A DNA stretch of 54,517 nucleotides from Desulfobotulus alkaliphilus (GTDB taxonomy: Bacteria > Desulfobacterota > Desulfobacteria > Desulfobacterales > ASO4-4), in the NCBI RefSeq assembly GCF_007830435.1, contig NZ_VLLC01000023.1:4487-59003 (forward strand), given 5' to 3'. This document shows positions 8,408 through 18,373 of this stretch, piece by piece (positions within the stretch are counted from its first letter, which is position 1; each line of letters starts with the position of its first letter). A program made the position numbers and the translations under genes. The notes below the pieces were generated by a model. It saw only the letters and a program-made list of their open reading frames with translations, was not told the origin of the DNA and ran no database searches.

Positions 8408-8754
8408 AAGTCCCCCTTTGCTGTTAAGCCCCTCTTTTTTATGCGGGCCGTGGATGGGCAGTTTGTGGCACACAGGCCATTGTATCGACCCGGTTCCTGA
8501 ATAGGACAGCCGGGCTGTTTGTGAGTGGGCTTATTTCAGGGCGTTTTAGTGACCCTTTTGTCCTCATCCCCGGCACTCAGACTAACAAGCTTCAGCAAAT
8601 GGAACAGATCCGGTTTGTAGCCTGTGTGCCGGGCAAGGCCCCGGCCCCTCTCCCAGTGGGCTGGGCTTTACCCACAATTTTTATCAAGCCTGTTGAGTTG
8701 CAAAAATGTAGTTTTGAGGGTGTCCAAATGCTCTTTTTCCCTCACTTTCCTTAA

Positions 8755-8983
8755 TCTGATTACTACCCTGACTCAGCCACAGCTTGCTGGTCAGATTGTT
8801 GCCAGGCCTATGGTGTGCCGGCTTTAATACGGGCAGGCGCAAGGCCTGCCCTTAACGCTTGGTTTTTACGGCCCCTGTTTTGTGTAGGGGCACCCTTTAC
8901 GGGTGCCCGTAAACAAGCGTAAAATCTGGTCATATAATTTCCATGATTAAGGTTTGTATGGCTGAAAGACAGTGCTAATCAAA
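8755..8983. mobile_element. MITE-like element, copy A (229 bp)
   Basis: The ends are TCTGATTA (8755-8762) and TAATCAAA (8976-8983), an 8-bp inverted repeat with one mismatch. The pairing extends imperfectly to about 23 bp, with TCAGC at matching positions. The element is flanked by direct repeats TTCCTTAA at 8747-8754 and 8984-8991, a classical 8-bp target duplication. The interior carries two hairpins (GGGCAGGC/GCCTGCCC and GGGGCACCC/GGGTGCCC) and no gene. It is nearly identical to copy B at 10727-10951, in the same orientation. Confidence 0.85.
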
Positions 8984-8985
8984 TT

Positions 8986-9020
8986 CCTTAATGACCTTAA
9001 AGTCCTTAAGGTCATTAAGG
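8986..9020. repeat. Perfect 15-bp inverted repeat beside MITE copy A
   Basis: CCTTAATGACCTTAA (8986-9000) is the exact reverse complement of TTAAGGTCATTAAGG (9006-9020), with a 5-nt spacer. The left arm overlaps the target duplication of MITE copy A, so the element inserted at the edge of a pre-existing palindrome. Confidence 0.8.
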
Positions 9021-9142
9021 TCCTTAACGACAATACTAACGACCGGTCTCAAGGCCATAAAGGAGCAGGTAGGGCAGACACAATCTGCACCTGCGAATGA
9101 ATTGCGCAGCCACTGTTTTGTAAAGAAAGGCCCCTGTGCCTG

Positions 9143-9186
9143 CCCCTTGGGTGAGAGTTCCATAAAGAATATTCTCACCCAAGGGG
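9143..9186. repeat. Perfect 14-bp hairpin downstream of nifK
   Basis: CCCCTTGGGTGAGA (9143-9156) pairs with TCTCACCCAAGGGG (9173-9186) around a 16-nt loop. It lies 133 bp past the nifK stop in the direction of transcription. No T-run follows on the minus strand, so it is more likely an mRNA stabiliser or processing hairpin than an intrinsic terminator. Confidence 0.6.
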
Positions 9187-9318
9187 GGGAAACAGGTCTG
9201 CTGCCCACCAGTTCCTCTATGTTAGTACCCCTGATTTCATAATTCCGGACTTATGGGTAAAGATAAGCCCAGTGGGAGAGGGGAGAAATAGAGACTGTGC
9301 GCCTTTCAGACCTCCCGC

Positions 9319-10695
9319 TCAGATCACCAGCTCAAAGGATTCTTCCGGGCTGTCCCGATCCTTGCGATCCAGAAGGGCATCCAGCATTTTTTCCATGAGC
9401 CGGATGCCGCCCATGTAGCCCACCGTGGGGAAATAGCTGTGGCCCACCCGGTCAAAGATGGGAAAACCGAAGCGCACAAAGGGCAGATCCTCATCCCTTG
9501 CCATGTATTTGCCGTAGGTGTTGCCCATGAGCAGATCCACGGGCTCCTTCTTGATCCACTGGTGGAGAAGGAAGAGGTCGCCATGGGCCTTGACGTTCAC
9601 GGGCACGGGAAGGTGGGCGGTGAGTTCCCGGATTTTCTGCTCAAAGGCCTTGCCCGGTGTGCCCGTCACCACATGGACGGGGTGCATGTCCAGGGCCACG
9701 AGAAACTCCACCAGAGAGACAAGGGAGTCCGGATCGCCGAAAAGGGCCACCCGTTTCTGGTAGAACCAGGCCTGCATGTCCGTCATCACATCAAGGAGCT
9801 TTCCCCTTTCCACGGCAATGCTTTCCGGAACACTGACGCCGCCCACTTTCCTCAGTGTGTCCACAAAACGGTCTGTGGCCTGAAGACCGATGGGCAATTC
9901 CTGTGTATGGCAGGGAACCTTGCACAGGGTGTCCAGCTTGCGGGCCGCCAGATCGGAGGCCAGAGGGCCGAGGGCGATGGTGGCCTTGCTGTCTCCCGTG
10001 GCCTTCATTTCCGCAACCGTCACGCCGCCCTTGGGGTACATACGGAATTTTCCCGTCTGGGGTGCATTCAGCACATTGGAGGTGTCGGGAAAGACGATGG
10101 TTTTCAGGCCCATGAGACTGGCCATGCGCTTGATTTCCTCCATGTCCGAAGGTTCCACGTATCCGGGAATGATGTTGAGGGTTTCATTCCTTTTGCCCGT
10201 GGATTCGGAAAAGGCCTTCACCATGCCCTGCACCATGTTGGCGAATCCCGTGACATGGGAGCCCACATAGCTGGGGGTGGAGGCGTGGATCACGTATTTT
10301 CCTTCGGGCACCTTGCCTTCGTCTTTCGCCTTGATGGCGATCTGGTTGAGGTCGTCACCGATGGTTTCCGAAAGGCAGGTGGTGTGTACGGCAATGACAT
10401 CAGGCTCATAGACCGTGAAGATGTTGTCAATGGCCTGAAGGAGGTTGGCCTGCCCGCCGAAGACGGAAGCGCCTTCGGTAAAGGAGCTGGTGGCTGCCAT
10501 CACGGGTTCTCTGTAGTGGCGGGTGAGGGCCGAGCGGTGATAGGCGCAGCAGCCCTGGGAACCGTGGCTGTGGGGCAGGCAGCCGTGGAGGCCCAGCGCC
10601 GCATACATGGCGCCGATGGGCTGACAGGTTTTGGCCGGGTTGATCATGAGTCCCGTGCGTTCCACGGGTTCTGCGGAAGTATGACGGAGGAGCAT
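9319..10695 (-). CDS. nifK: Nitrogenase MoFe protein beta subunit NifK
   Basis: A 458-residue NifK. P-cluster ligand regions are visible: Cys in PAKTCQPIGAMYAALG, Cys in SHGSQGCCAYHRSALTRHY and Cys in HTTCLSETIGDDL. A THVTGFANMV-like region (STPSYVGSHVTGFANM) follows. NifK forms the alpha2beta2 MoFe protein with NifD and shares the P-cluster with it. It lacks the about 50-residue N-terminal extension of Azotobacter NifK, which is usual for the shorter clostridial/deltaproteobacterial type. The start at 10695 has AAGGAAAGGACATTCCC upstream. Unusually, nifD and nifK are 318 bp apart, separated by a terminator-like hairpin and a MITE-like insertion. A second MITE copy lies downstream. Confidence 0.97.
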   Translation of the reverse strand: MLLRHTSAEPVERTGLMINPAKTCQPIGAMYAALGLHGCLPHSHGSQGCCAYHRSALTRHYREPVMAATSSFTEGASVFGGQANLLQAIDNIFTVYEPDVIAVHTTCLSETIGDDLNQIAIKAKDEGKVPEGKYVIHASTPSYVGSHVTGFANMVQGMVKAFSESTGKRNETLNIIPGYVEPSDMEEIKRMASLMGLKTIVFPDTSNVLNAPQTGKFRMYPKGGVTVAEMKATGDSKATIALGPLASDLAARKLDTLCKVPCHTQELPIGLQATDRFVDTLRKVGGVSVPESIAVERGKLLDVMTDMQAWFYQKRVALFGDPDSLVSLVEFLVALDMHPVHVVTGTPGKAFEQKIRELTAHLPVPVNVKAHGDLFLLHQWIKKEPVDLLMGNTYGKYMARDEDLPFVRFGFPIFDRVGHSYFPTVGYMGGIRLMEKMLDALLDRKDRDSPEESFELVI

Positions 10696-10726
10696 GGGAA
10701 TGTCCTTTCCTTGGATAATAAAAAAT

Positions 10727-10951
10727 TCTGATTACTCACCTGACTCAGCTAGAGTTTGCTGGTCAGGTTGTTGCCAGGCCTATAGTGCGGGTTTTAATAC
10801 GGGCAGGCGCAAGGCCTGCCCCTACGAATGGTTTTTACGGCCCTGTTTTGTGTAGGGGCACCCTTTACGGGTGCCCACTGGCATGCGTAAAATCTGGTTA
10901 TATAATTTCCAGGATTAAGGTTTGTATGGCTGAAAGACTGTGTTAATCAGA
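10727..10951. mobile_element. MITE-like element, copy B (225 bp)
   Basis: Perfect terminal inverted repeats TCTGATTA (10727-10734) and TAATCAGA (10944-10951) are flanked by the 8-bp direct repeat TAAAAAAT at 10719-10726 and 10952-10959. The interior matches copy A (8755-8983) along nearly its whole length, including both GC-rich hairpins. There is no coding capacity, so transposition would need a transposase from elsewhere in the genome. It sits between nifD and nifK, inside the T-tract that follows the nifD terminator-like hairpin. Confidence 0.87.
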
Positions 10952-10952
10952 T

Positions 10953-11002
10953 AAAAAATTGAACCCCCGTGGGAGCGGGGAGGTTTCCGACTCCCACGGG
11001 GG
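10953..11002 (-). terminator. Terminator-like hairpin after nifD
   Basis: Read on the minus strand, a perfect 12-bp stem (CCCCCGTGGGAG at 11002-10991 and its complement at 10975-10964, 15-nt loop) lies just after the nifD stop. TTCAATTTTTTAT follows it. This is a strong intrinsic-terminator profile in the middle of the nif genes. It may attenuate read-through to nifK or mark the nifD 3' end after processing. Confidence 0.75.
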
Positions 11003-11013
11003 CCACGGGCCTC

Positions 11014-12651
11014 TCAGGCAACCCAGGCGTAGTTGGCGGAGAGTTCAGGTTCAGCGGCCCATGGAGGCGTGATATAAGACCAGATCTTGGCGTTCACCAT
11101 GCGCTCGATTTCTTCATAAAAATTGATGGCTCCCTTAAAGCCCGCATAGGGCCCGCCGGAGTCGTAGGAATGGAGCTGTTTCATGGGAATGCCGCTCTTC
11201 TGGATGGCGTACTTTTCCTTGATGCCAGCGCAGAAGATGTCCGGCTTGAACATTTCAATGAGCTTTTCCGTTTCAAAATGACTGATGTCGTCAATGACCA
11301 GGGTGTTTTCCTTCATGTCTGGCATGAGTCCGTCATATTCCCGAAAGGCCAGCCCCTCGCTTTCCAGCTTTTTCAGGCTTTCCTCATCCTTTCTCGGTGC
11401 GTAACGTTTTGGATCCGGCGTGATGTGCAGCTCTTCGATGTTGCGGGAATCCGCATCCACCTTGATGCTGGGCAGTACCCTGCGGCCTTCGTAGTCGTCC
11501 CTGTGGCCGAACTCATAACCCGCTGCAAGGGTTTCCATGCCCAGCTCACCGAAAAGATCCTGATAATGATGGGCGCGGGAACCGCCCACAAAGAGCATGG
11601 CCCGCTTGCCCTCACACCGGGGCTTTGCCTTTTCCAGAGAGGCTTTTACCGCTGGCATTTCTGCTGCAATCACTTCTTCCACCTTTGCCTTTAGTTCCTC
11701 ATCCTCAAAATACTGGGCGATTTTGCGTAAAGACTTGGCTGTGGATTCCGCACCAATGAAATTCACCTTGATCCAGGGAATCCCGAACTTGCTTTCCATC
11801 ATCTCCGCCATGTAGTTGATGGAGCGGTGGCACATGATGGCATTGAGATCCGCCGTGTGGGAGTTGGCAAAATGATCGATGGACGAGTTCCCCGAATAGG
11901 TGGAGACCAGGCTGATGCCGCAGGCATCGAGAATCCGTTCGATCTCAAAGGAATCGCCGCCGATGTTGTATTCGCCGAGAAGGTTGATGCGGAACTTTCC
12001 CTTGCCGATGGTGTCGTCCAGCCCCACCACATGGGTGAAGATGCCGTTGTTGGCGATGTGATGGCCTGCGGACTGGCTGACACCCTTGTAGCCCTCGCAA
12101 CTGAAGGCAAAGACATTGATGCCGAGCTTTTCTTTCATTTCACGGGCCACGGCGTGAACATCATCGCCGATGAGACCCACGGGACAGGTGGAAAAAACGG
12201 AGATGGCTTTGGGATGAAAGAGATCAAAGGCTTCCTGAATGGCCTGTTTGAGCTTTTTTTCTCCCCCGAACACAATGTGCTCATCCTGCATGTCCGTGGT
12301 GAAGCAATAATTCATGAAGTTTTCGGCGGTATCGGATTCGGGTCGGGTCTGGTTGCGGCGGGTGAGCCAGGAATAGTAGGCGCAGCCCACAGGCCCATGG
12401 GTGATGTTCACGATGTCCCGTGTGGGGCCCAGCACAACGCCCTTGCATCCGGCGTAGGAACATCCCCTCTGGGTGATGATGCCCGGAACCGTGCGCATAT
12501 TGGCACCCACTTCCGGCACCTTGCCCGTGCTGTCATTGCGGTTGACGAGAATCTGTTTGGCCCGTTTCCGGGCCACCTTGGTGGGGTATTTGGCAAGGAT
12601 CTCGGCCTTTATCTTTTCAAGCTTTGCAGCCGTATTTTTTTCGTCGCTCAT
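11014..12651 (-). CDS. nifD: Nitrogenase MoFe protein alpha subunit NifD
   Basis: A 545-residue NifD. P-cluster ligands are in RGCSYAGCKGVV, HGPVGCAYYSW and STCPVGLIGDD. FeMo-co ligands are the Cys of IMCHRSINYM and the His of LHSYDSGGPY. The Gln and His that line the active site are present in GVSQSAGHHIAN. This pattern marks a molybdenum enzyme. Residues about 390-440 are a charged insertion of roughly 50 residues that Azotobacter NifD lacks and clostridial-type NifD has. The start at 12651 (MSDEKN) is chosen for AAAAGGAAACGACC upstream; an in-frame start at 12669 has no site. It is preceded by nifI2 at 36 bp and followed by a strong hairpin. Confidence 0.97.
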   Translation of the reverse strand: MSDEKNTAAKLEKIKAEILAKYPTKVARKRAKQILVNRNDSTGKVPEVGANMRTVPGIITQRGCSYAGCKGVVLGPTRDIVNITHGPVGCAYYSWLTRRNQTRPESDTAENFMNYCFTTDMQDEHIVFGGEKKLKQAIQEAFDLFHPKAISVFSTCPVGLIGDDVHAVAREMKEKLGINVFAFSCEGYKGVSQSAGHHIANNGIFTHVVGLDDTIGKGKFRINLLGEYNIGGDSFEIERILDACGISLVSTYSGNSSIDHFANSHTADLNAIMCHRSINYMAEMMESKFGIPWIKVNFIGAESTAKSLRKIAQYFEDEELKAKVEEVIAAEMPAVKASLEKAKPRCEGKRAMLFVGGSRAHHYQDLFGELGMETLAAGYEFGHRDDYEGRRVLPSIKVDADSRNIEELHITPDPKRYAPRKDEESLKKLESEGLAFREYDGLMPDMKENTLVIDDISHFETEKLIEMFKPDIFCAGIKEKYAIQKSGIPMKQLHSYDSGGPYAGFKGAINFYEEIERMVNAKIWSYITPPWAAEPELSANYAWVA

Positions 12652-12687
12652 GGTCGTTTCCTTTTTCATGGGGTGGATTTTGCGGCC

Positions 12688-13068
12688 CTACACCTCATCC
12701 AGTACGGCTTCTCCCCGCTCCCCGGTGCGGATGCGGATGGAATCTTTGGCCTGAAGGACAAAGATTCTGCCGTCTCCGGATTTTCCCGTGCGGTTGACCC
12801 GGATGAGGGTGGAAACCACCTTTTCCACAAGGCCGTCCGGCACCACGATGGAGATCATGCGTTTGGGGATGAGGCGGCTGGAATCCCCCAGCTGGGTGAT
12901 GGCTTCCTCAAAGCCCTTTTCCGCCCCCTTGAGCAGGGAAAAGTCCACAATCCCTTTGCCCCGGCCCAGCACTTCTTTGGCGGTCATGGAGGTGATACCC
13001 GCCTCCACCAGGGCTTTTTTGGTCTGGTTCATGCGGTTCATGCGAACGATGGCAATGACTTCCTTCAT
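12688..13068 (-). CDS. nifI2: PII-like nitrogenase regulator NifI2
   Basis: A 126-residue PII-family protein. It opens MKEVIAIVRMNRMNQTKKAL and has the GRGKGIVDF segment before the T-loop and a C-terminal KSGDGRIFVL ATP-binding strand. NifI1 and NifI2 form a hetero-oligomer that binds the MoFe protein and switches nitrogenase activity off when ammonium is available, with 2-oxoglutarate and ATP relieving it. The gene overlaps nifI1 by 4 bp (ATGA) and lies between nifH and nifD, the standard place in methanogens, Firmicutes and Desulfobacterota. Confidence 0.95.
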   Translation of the reverse strand: MKEVIAIVRMNRMNQTKKALVEAGITSMTAKEVLGRGKGIVDFSLLKGAEKGFEEAITQLGDSSRLIPKRMISIVVPDGLVEKVVSTLIRVNRTGKSGDGRIFVLQAKDSIRIRTGERGEAVLDEV

Positions 13069-13421
13069 ACCTGCACCTCCTCCATGCCGCCGTCGGGGCT
13101 TTCCTTGATGCCGGAGCTGATGGTGTAGGCTTCGACAATGGGGGTGACAAAGATCTTTCCGTCTCCGAAGGCCCCTTTGTCGCCGCTGCGGGCCGCCTTC
13201 ATGATGGTGCGGATGACGTATTCACAGTCCGTATCCTTCACCACCGTAAAGAGCAGGTCTTTTTGAAGTTCATCATAGGTGATGTCGCCGATTTTAATGC
13301 CCCGCTGCTTGCCGCGTCCTACCACGGAGAACTTGGTTACTGCGGGAAAGCCCGCTTCCATGAGGTCGGAGAGAATACGGTCTGTGCGTTCAGGCCGGAC
13401 AATGGCTTTAATAAGGTGCAT
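13065..13421 (-). CDS. nifI1: PII-like nitrogenase regulator NifI1
   Basis: A 118-residue PII-family protein starting MHLIKAIVRPERTDRIL. It has the VVGRGKQRGIKIGDITYDEL T-loop region and the GAFGDGKIFV signature with DGKI near the C-terminus. The start at 13421 is supported by AAAAAAAGGAGACC upstream; a longer in-frame extension from 13517 does not resemble PII. It works with NifI2 in post-translational ammonium switch-off of nitrogenase. The gap to nifH (190 bp) holds a 16-bp palindrome that may set the NifH to MoFe ratio. Confidence 0.95.
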   Translation of the reverse strand: MHLIKAIVRPERTDRILSDLMEAGFPAVTKFSVVGRGKQRGIKIGDITYDELQKDLLFTVVKDTDCEYVIRTIMKAARSGDKGAFGDGKIFVTPIVEAYTISSGIKESPDGGMEEVQV

Positions 13422-13567
13422 GGGGTGGTCTCCTTTTTTTGGGGTCTCGCTGATTCTGGTTACGATTTTGTAATTTTCGGGGCGCGCAAAGGGCAGGGAA
13501 GCCTTGTCTTTCCCCATGGGCGCGGTGTTTTTTCAGGCAGGGGATGGGGTTTCCGGGCTGCCTTCGT

Positions 13568-13583
13568 CCTTTTTTAAAAAAGG
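13568..13583. repeat. 16-bp perfect palindrome between nifH and nifI1
   Basis: CCTTTTTTAAAAAAGG is self-complementary and is embedded in a GC-rich flank (TCC...GGGGGCGGG). On the minus strand it follows nifH by about 30 bp and includes a six-T run. It could work as a partial terminator or 3' stabiliser that raises nifH mRNA relative to the downstream genes. That role is inferred. Confidence 0.45.
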
Positions 13584-13611
13584 GGGCGGGAAAAGAAGAA
13601 TCCCTTTGGGG

Positions 13612-15931
<2,320 letters not shown>

Positions 15932-16006
15932 GATGCTTTCCTCCTGGGATTTTGGGTTTGGAAAAAGTGCCTTGCTTTTTCCTTTTACTCTTGTCCCAGA
16001 GTTATT

Positions 16007-16021
16007 GCATTTGCTGTGCCA
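16007..16021 (-). promoter_or_regulatory. Sigma-54 (-24/-12) promoter for amt-nif
   Basis: On the minus strand the sequence reads TGGCAC-AGCAA-ATGC. It matches the consensus TGGCAC-N5-TTGC at nine of ten fixed positions, about 75 bp before the amt start. Sigma-54 control is standard for nif and ammonium-uptake genes. I found no exact TGT-N10-ACA NifA site upstream, so the activator is undecided. Confidence 0.7.
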
Positions 16022-16184
16022 ATATTTGTTTTGGTGGTAATTTTAAATATAAGTATTTGATTTAAAATCTTTATGTGTTTTATTGCTTGCTGGGTGAATA
16101 TGAGTTTTAAATTTCGACAAATACATTTTTGTGTTGTTTGTATGGTTTTTGTGCAAAAATGTAAACACATAAGAAGGGCAGGCA

Positions 16185-16220
16185 TAAAAAAACCGGTGCT
16201 GCGTTTGCAGGCTCCGGATT
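16185..16220 (-). terminator. Rho-independent terminator after the Ser/Thr kinase gene
   Basis: Minus-strand CCGG-AGC-CTGC-AAAC-GCAG-CA-CCGG forms a two-part stem followed by a run of seven T. It lies about 30 bp past the kinase stop codon and closes the seven-gene minus-strand run that begins at 24478. Confidence 0.75.
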
Positions 16221-16250
16221 TCATTTTATAGAATCCTCCATCAGGTCAAT

Positions 16251-17603
16251 CTACCGAGTTTTTTGATGGTCTGAAACACCTTTGACAAAACAGTATCCGT
16301 CCTTGTCCATGGGTGCGGCAAAGCCCCGGAGAAGATCCACAAACCAGAAGCTGATGTGGCTGCGGCCATCGCTGCTCCATACCCAGCCCTGCCGGGGATC
16401 AAGGGGGGACTTCCTGCAGAAATCCTCCGGTGTCATGGGCTGGCGGGTAAGGGAGAAAAGTTCCGGAACCGTAGGAAGTCGCCATGACCTGCGCTGGCCC
16501 GCAGCCCTGTCATTGAGCATTTTTATCCATTTGTCTGCCCCTTCCCTGTTCAGGGGAAAGGGACTTCCTGCCCTCTCCCAGAGAAGTCCTGTGTTTTTGT
16601 CATGGATGAGGTCTTCTTCGGGTCCGGGAATAAAATCATTGTAAACTGAACGGGCTGGCCGGAAAAGGGGATCTGCTTCCAGCATGTCTGCCAGCGGGCC
16701 ACGGACGCCGGTACGCAGGGGGTGACTTCTCAGTCTGAGGAGGCCATGGCTGCTTATTTCTTCTTCGCTAAAGGGGAAGGCGCATTCCTTTGCCCTGTAG
16801 TCTTTCCATGCAAGCGCCAGATCATTCAGGGCCTTGAGCATTTGCTCCGCACCGTCAAAGCGATGGTCGGGATTTTTGGCAAGGCATTTTTTCAGAAAAT
16901 CCTTCCACAGCTCTTCGGGTTCAGGCAGCAGGATTTTTTCTTTGGGATCTTCCGGAGGAAAGTGGCCCGTGAGCATGCGGCAGAACACCACGCCTGCTGC
17001 ATACATATCCGATCTTTCATCGGCGCTGTCAGCATCCCTTTCCTGTTCGGGAGGGGCATACCCGGGAGAGCCCACCTTGATATTTTCCGGTGTGCCTGTG
17101 GTTTCCCTGCGCAGGCGGCTCAGGCCGAAATCACCGAGAATCAGTCTGTCTTCATCATCCATGAGCAGGTTCCAGGGCTTGATGTCCCTGTGGATCATAC
17201 CGTGGAAGTGCAGGCAGTGCAGTGCCCTCAGAAGCTGTTTCATGTAATGGATGGCCGTATCCGGATCAAGGGTTCTGCAGGGGGCCTCCATATCCCCATG
17301 CTCTCCCATGATGAGGCCAAGGCTTCTGGAATAGCAGGGCATGGTATAAAAGCTGATTTCTCCGCAATGCAGGTCTTCCACGCCTGCCACATTGGGGTGG
17401 TGCAGCATGGCCATTTTCCGGGCTTCTTCCATGAACATGGAAAGCAGGCGTTTTTCTCCTACGGAAGACAGAAGAAAGGGGTGGGGGAGAAAAAGCTTGG
17501 CCGCAAGAATCCTTTGGATTTCAGGATGCCGTACCCTGAGAACCCGGCCCATGCCTCCCCGGCCAAGTTCCCCTGCAATCTGGTATTTTCCTATGGTTCT
17601 CAT
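16251..17603 (-). CDS. Serine/threonine protein kinase with C-terminal DUF1566/Lcl-like domain
   Basis: A 450-residue protein. Residues about 8-270 are a Hanks-type kinase: glycine loop GRGGMGRVLRVRH, catalytic Lys in LAAKLFL, IHRDIKPWNLLMD, GDFGLSRLR and a GSPGYAPPEQ activation segment. There is no transmembrane helix. From about 330, DLIHDKNTGLLWERAG, SWRLPTVPELFSLT and WVWSSDGRSHISFWFVDL match the DUF1566 (Lcl) domain, usually a secreted or sensory module. The start at 17603 has AGGAAAAA upstream. The metallophosphoesterase stop is 7 bp before it. Targets are unknown. A DUF1566 domain on a cytoplasmic kinase suggests a ligand- or partner-binding sensor, which is inference. Confidence 0.9.
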   Translation of the reverse strand: MRTIGKYQIAGELGRGGMGRVLRVRHPEIQRILAAKLFLPHPFLLSSVGEKRLLSMFMEEARKMAMLHHPNVAGVEDLHCGEISFYTMPCYSRSLGLIMGEHGDMEAPCRTLDPDTAIHYMKQLLRALHCLHFHGMIHRDIKPWNLLMDDEDRLILGDFGLSRLRRETTGTPENIKVGSPGYAPPEQERDADSADERSDMYAAGVVFCRMLTGHFPPEDPKEKILLPEPEELWKDFLKKCLAKNPDHRFDGAEQMLKALNDLALAWKDYRAKECAFPFSEEEISSHGLLRLRSHPLRTGVRGPLADMLEADPLFRPARSVYNDFIPGPEEDLIHDKNTGLLWERAGSPFPLNREGADKWIKMLNDRAAGQRRSWRLPTVPELFSLTRQPMTPEDFCRKSPLDPRQGWVWSSDGRSHISFWFVDLLRGFAAPMDKDGYCFVKGVSDHQKTR

Positions 17604-17609
17604 TTTTTC

Positions 17610-18353
17610 CTATAGAAGCCTGTCCGCATAGACTTTGGGAAGCCCTGCCCTGAGGATGGCAGATACGGTTTTTTTTACGTCATAGGAAACACGCCTGAGG
17701 AGAAGGGTGTGTTCCACAGGGTCATAGATGATGTATTTTGCCCTGTTATCCCCGTCCCTTGGCTGCCCGACACTGCCGCAGTTGATGATGCTGCGTTCTT
17801 TCTCCTTTAAAAAGACCGGGGTTTCACCGGGCATGCTCCGCTCAATCCTTTCTCCGTCCCAGCCTATGATTTCCAGTTCATGGGTATGGCCGGTAAAACA
17901 GAGGGTTTCATCGAAAAGGCTGAACAATTCTATGATTTCGGAATCTTCCTTTTGAAACAGGTAGGTGCGGATATCCGAAGGGGGACAGCCATGGACAAAG
18001 CGGCAGTTCCGGAGAACCCGAAATTCCGGATAACTGGCGATGGTGGTCAGGGTAGCCGGATTCAGCATCTTCCGCGTCTGCATGAGGGCTTTTTTGGCTG
18101 AGGGGTTGAACCAGTTCTGCTCTGATATTTTGAGGATGGCAGACTCATGGTTGCCAAGTACGGAAGGGATTTCTGCGGCAAGAAGCAGGGCAACCACCTC
18201 GTTGGGGTATGGCCCGTAGCCGATGTTGTCCCCAAGGCTGATGGCATTGGCAATCCCCAGAGATTCCATGTCCCTCAGAACCTGAACAAGGGCTTCATGA
18301 TTGCCGTGGATATCGGATAAAACCGCAAAAGCTGTCTTATGCATGGGCCTCAC
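17610..18353 (-). CDS. Calcineurin-like metallophosphoesterase
   Basis: A 247-residue single-domain phosphoesterase. Metal ligands are in LSDIHGNHEAL, SLGDNIGYGPYPNE, VLGNHESA and FTGHTHELEI, with INCGSVGQPRDGD near the C-terminus, as in the YfcE/MJ0936 group. Substrate is not predictable; phosphodiesterase or protein phosphatase activity are both known in the group. A GTG start at 18353 is chosen because AGGA lies 7 nt before it. The ATG at 18344 has GAGG only 3 nt away. It lies between lgt and the Ser/Thr kinase, so it might reverse that kinase's action, a guess from position only. Confidence 0.9.
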   Translation of the reverse strand: MRPMHKTAFAVLSDIHGNHEALVQVLRDMESLGIANAISLGDNIGYGPYPNEVVALLLAAEIPSVLGNHESAILKISEQNWFNPSAKKALMQTRKMLNPATLTTIASYPEFRVLRNCRFVHGCPPSDIRTYLFQKEDSEIIELFSLFDETLCFTGHTHELEIIGWDGERIERSMPGETPVFLKEKERSIINCGSVGQPRDGDNRAKYIIYDPVEHTLLLRRVSYDVKKTVSAILRAGLPKVYADRLL

Positions 18354-18373
18354 TGTGTCTTCCTGTGCCCGTG

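Larger units (their letters stand above)
8408..9318. other. 911-bp non-coding gap between nifK and nifE, repeat-rich
   Basis: No frame here has coding character or a credible start. The gap holds one copy of the MITE-like element (8755-8983), a perfect 15-bp hairpin directly beside it (8986-9020) and a perfect 14-bp hairpin (9143-9186). It also holds pieces of the GC-rich dispersed repeats near 8630 and 9130. I see no clear sigma-54 element in it. Confidence 0.75.

Noticed and set aside
8521-8827. Small plus-strand frames in the nifK-nifE gap
   Set aside because: They run through dispersed repeats and the MITE-like element and have no coding character.
16030-16180. NifA upstream activator site TGT-N10-ACA before amt
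   Set aside because: TGT and ACA triplets occur (for example around 16160-16170) but with spacings other than 10, so I do not call it.
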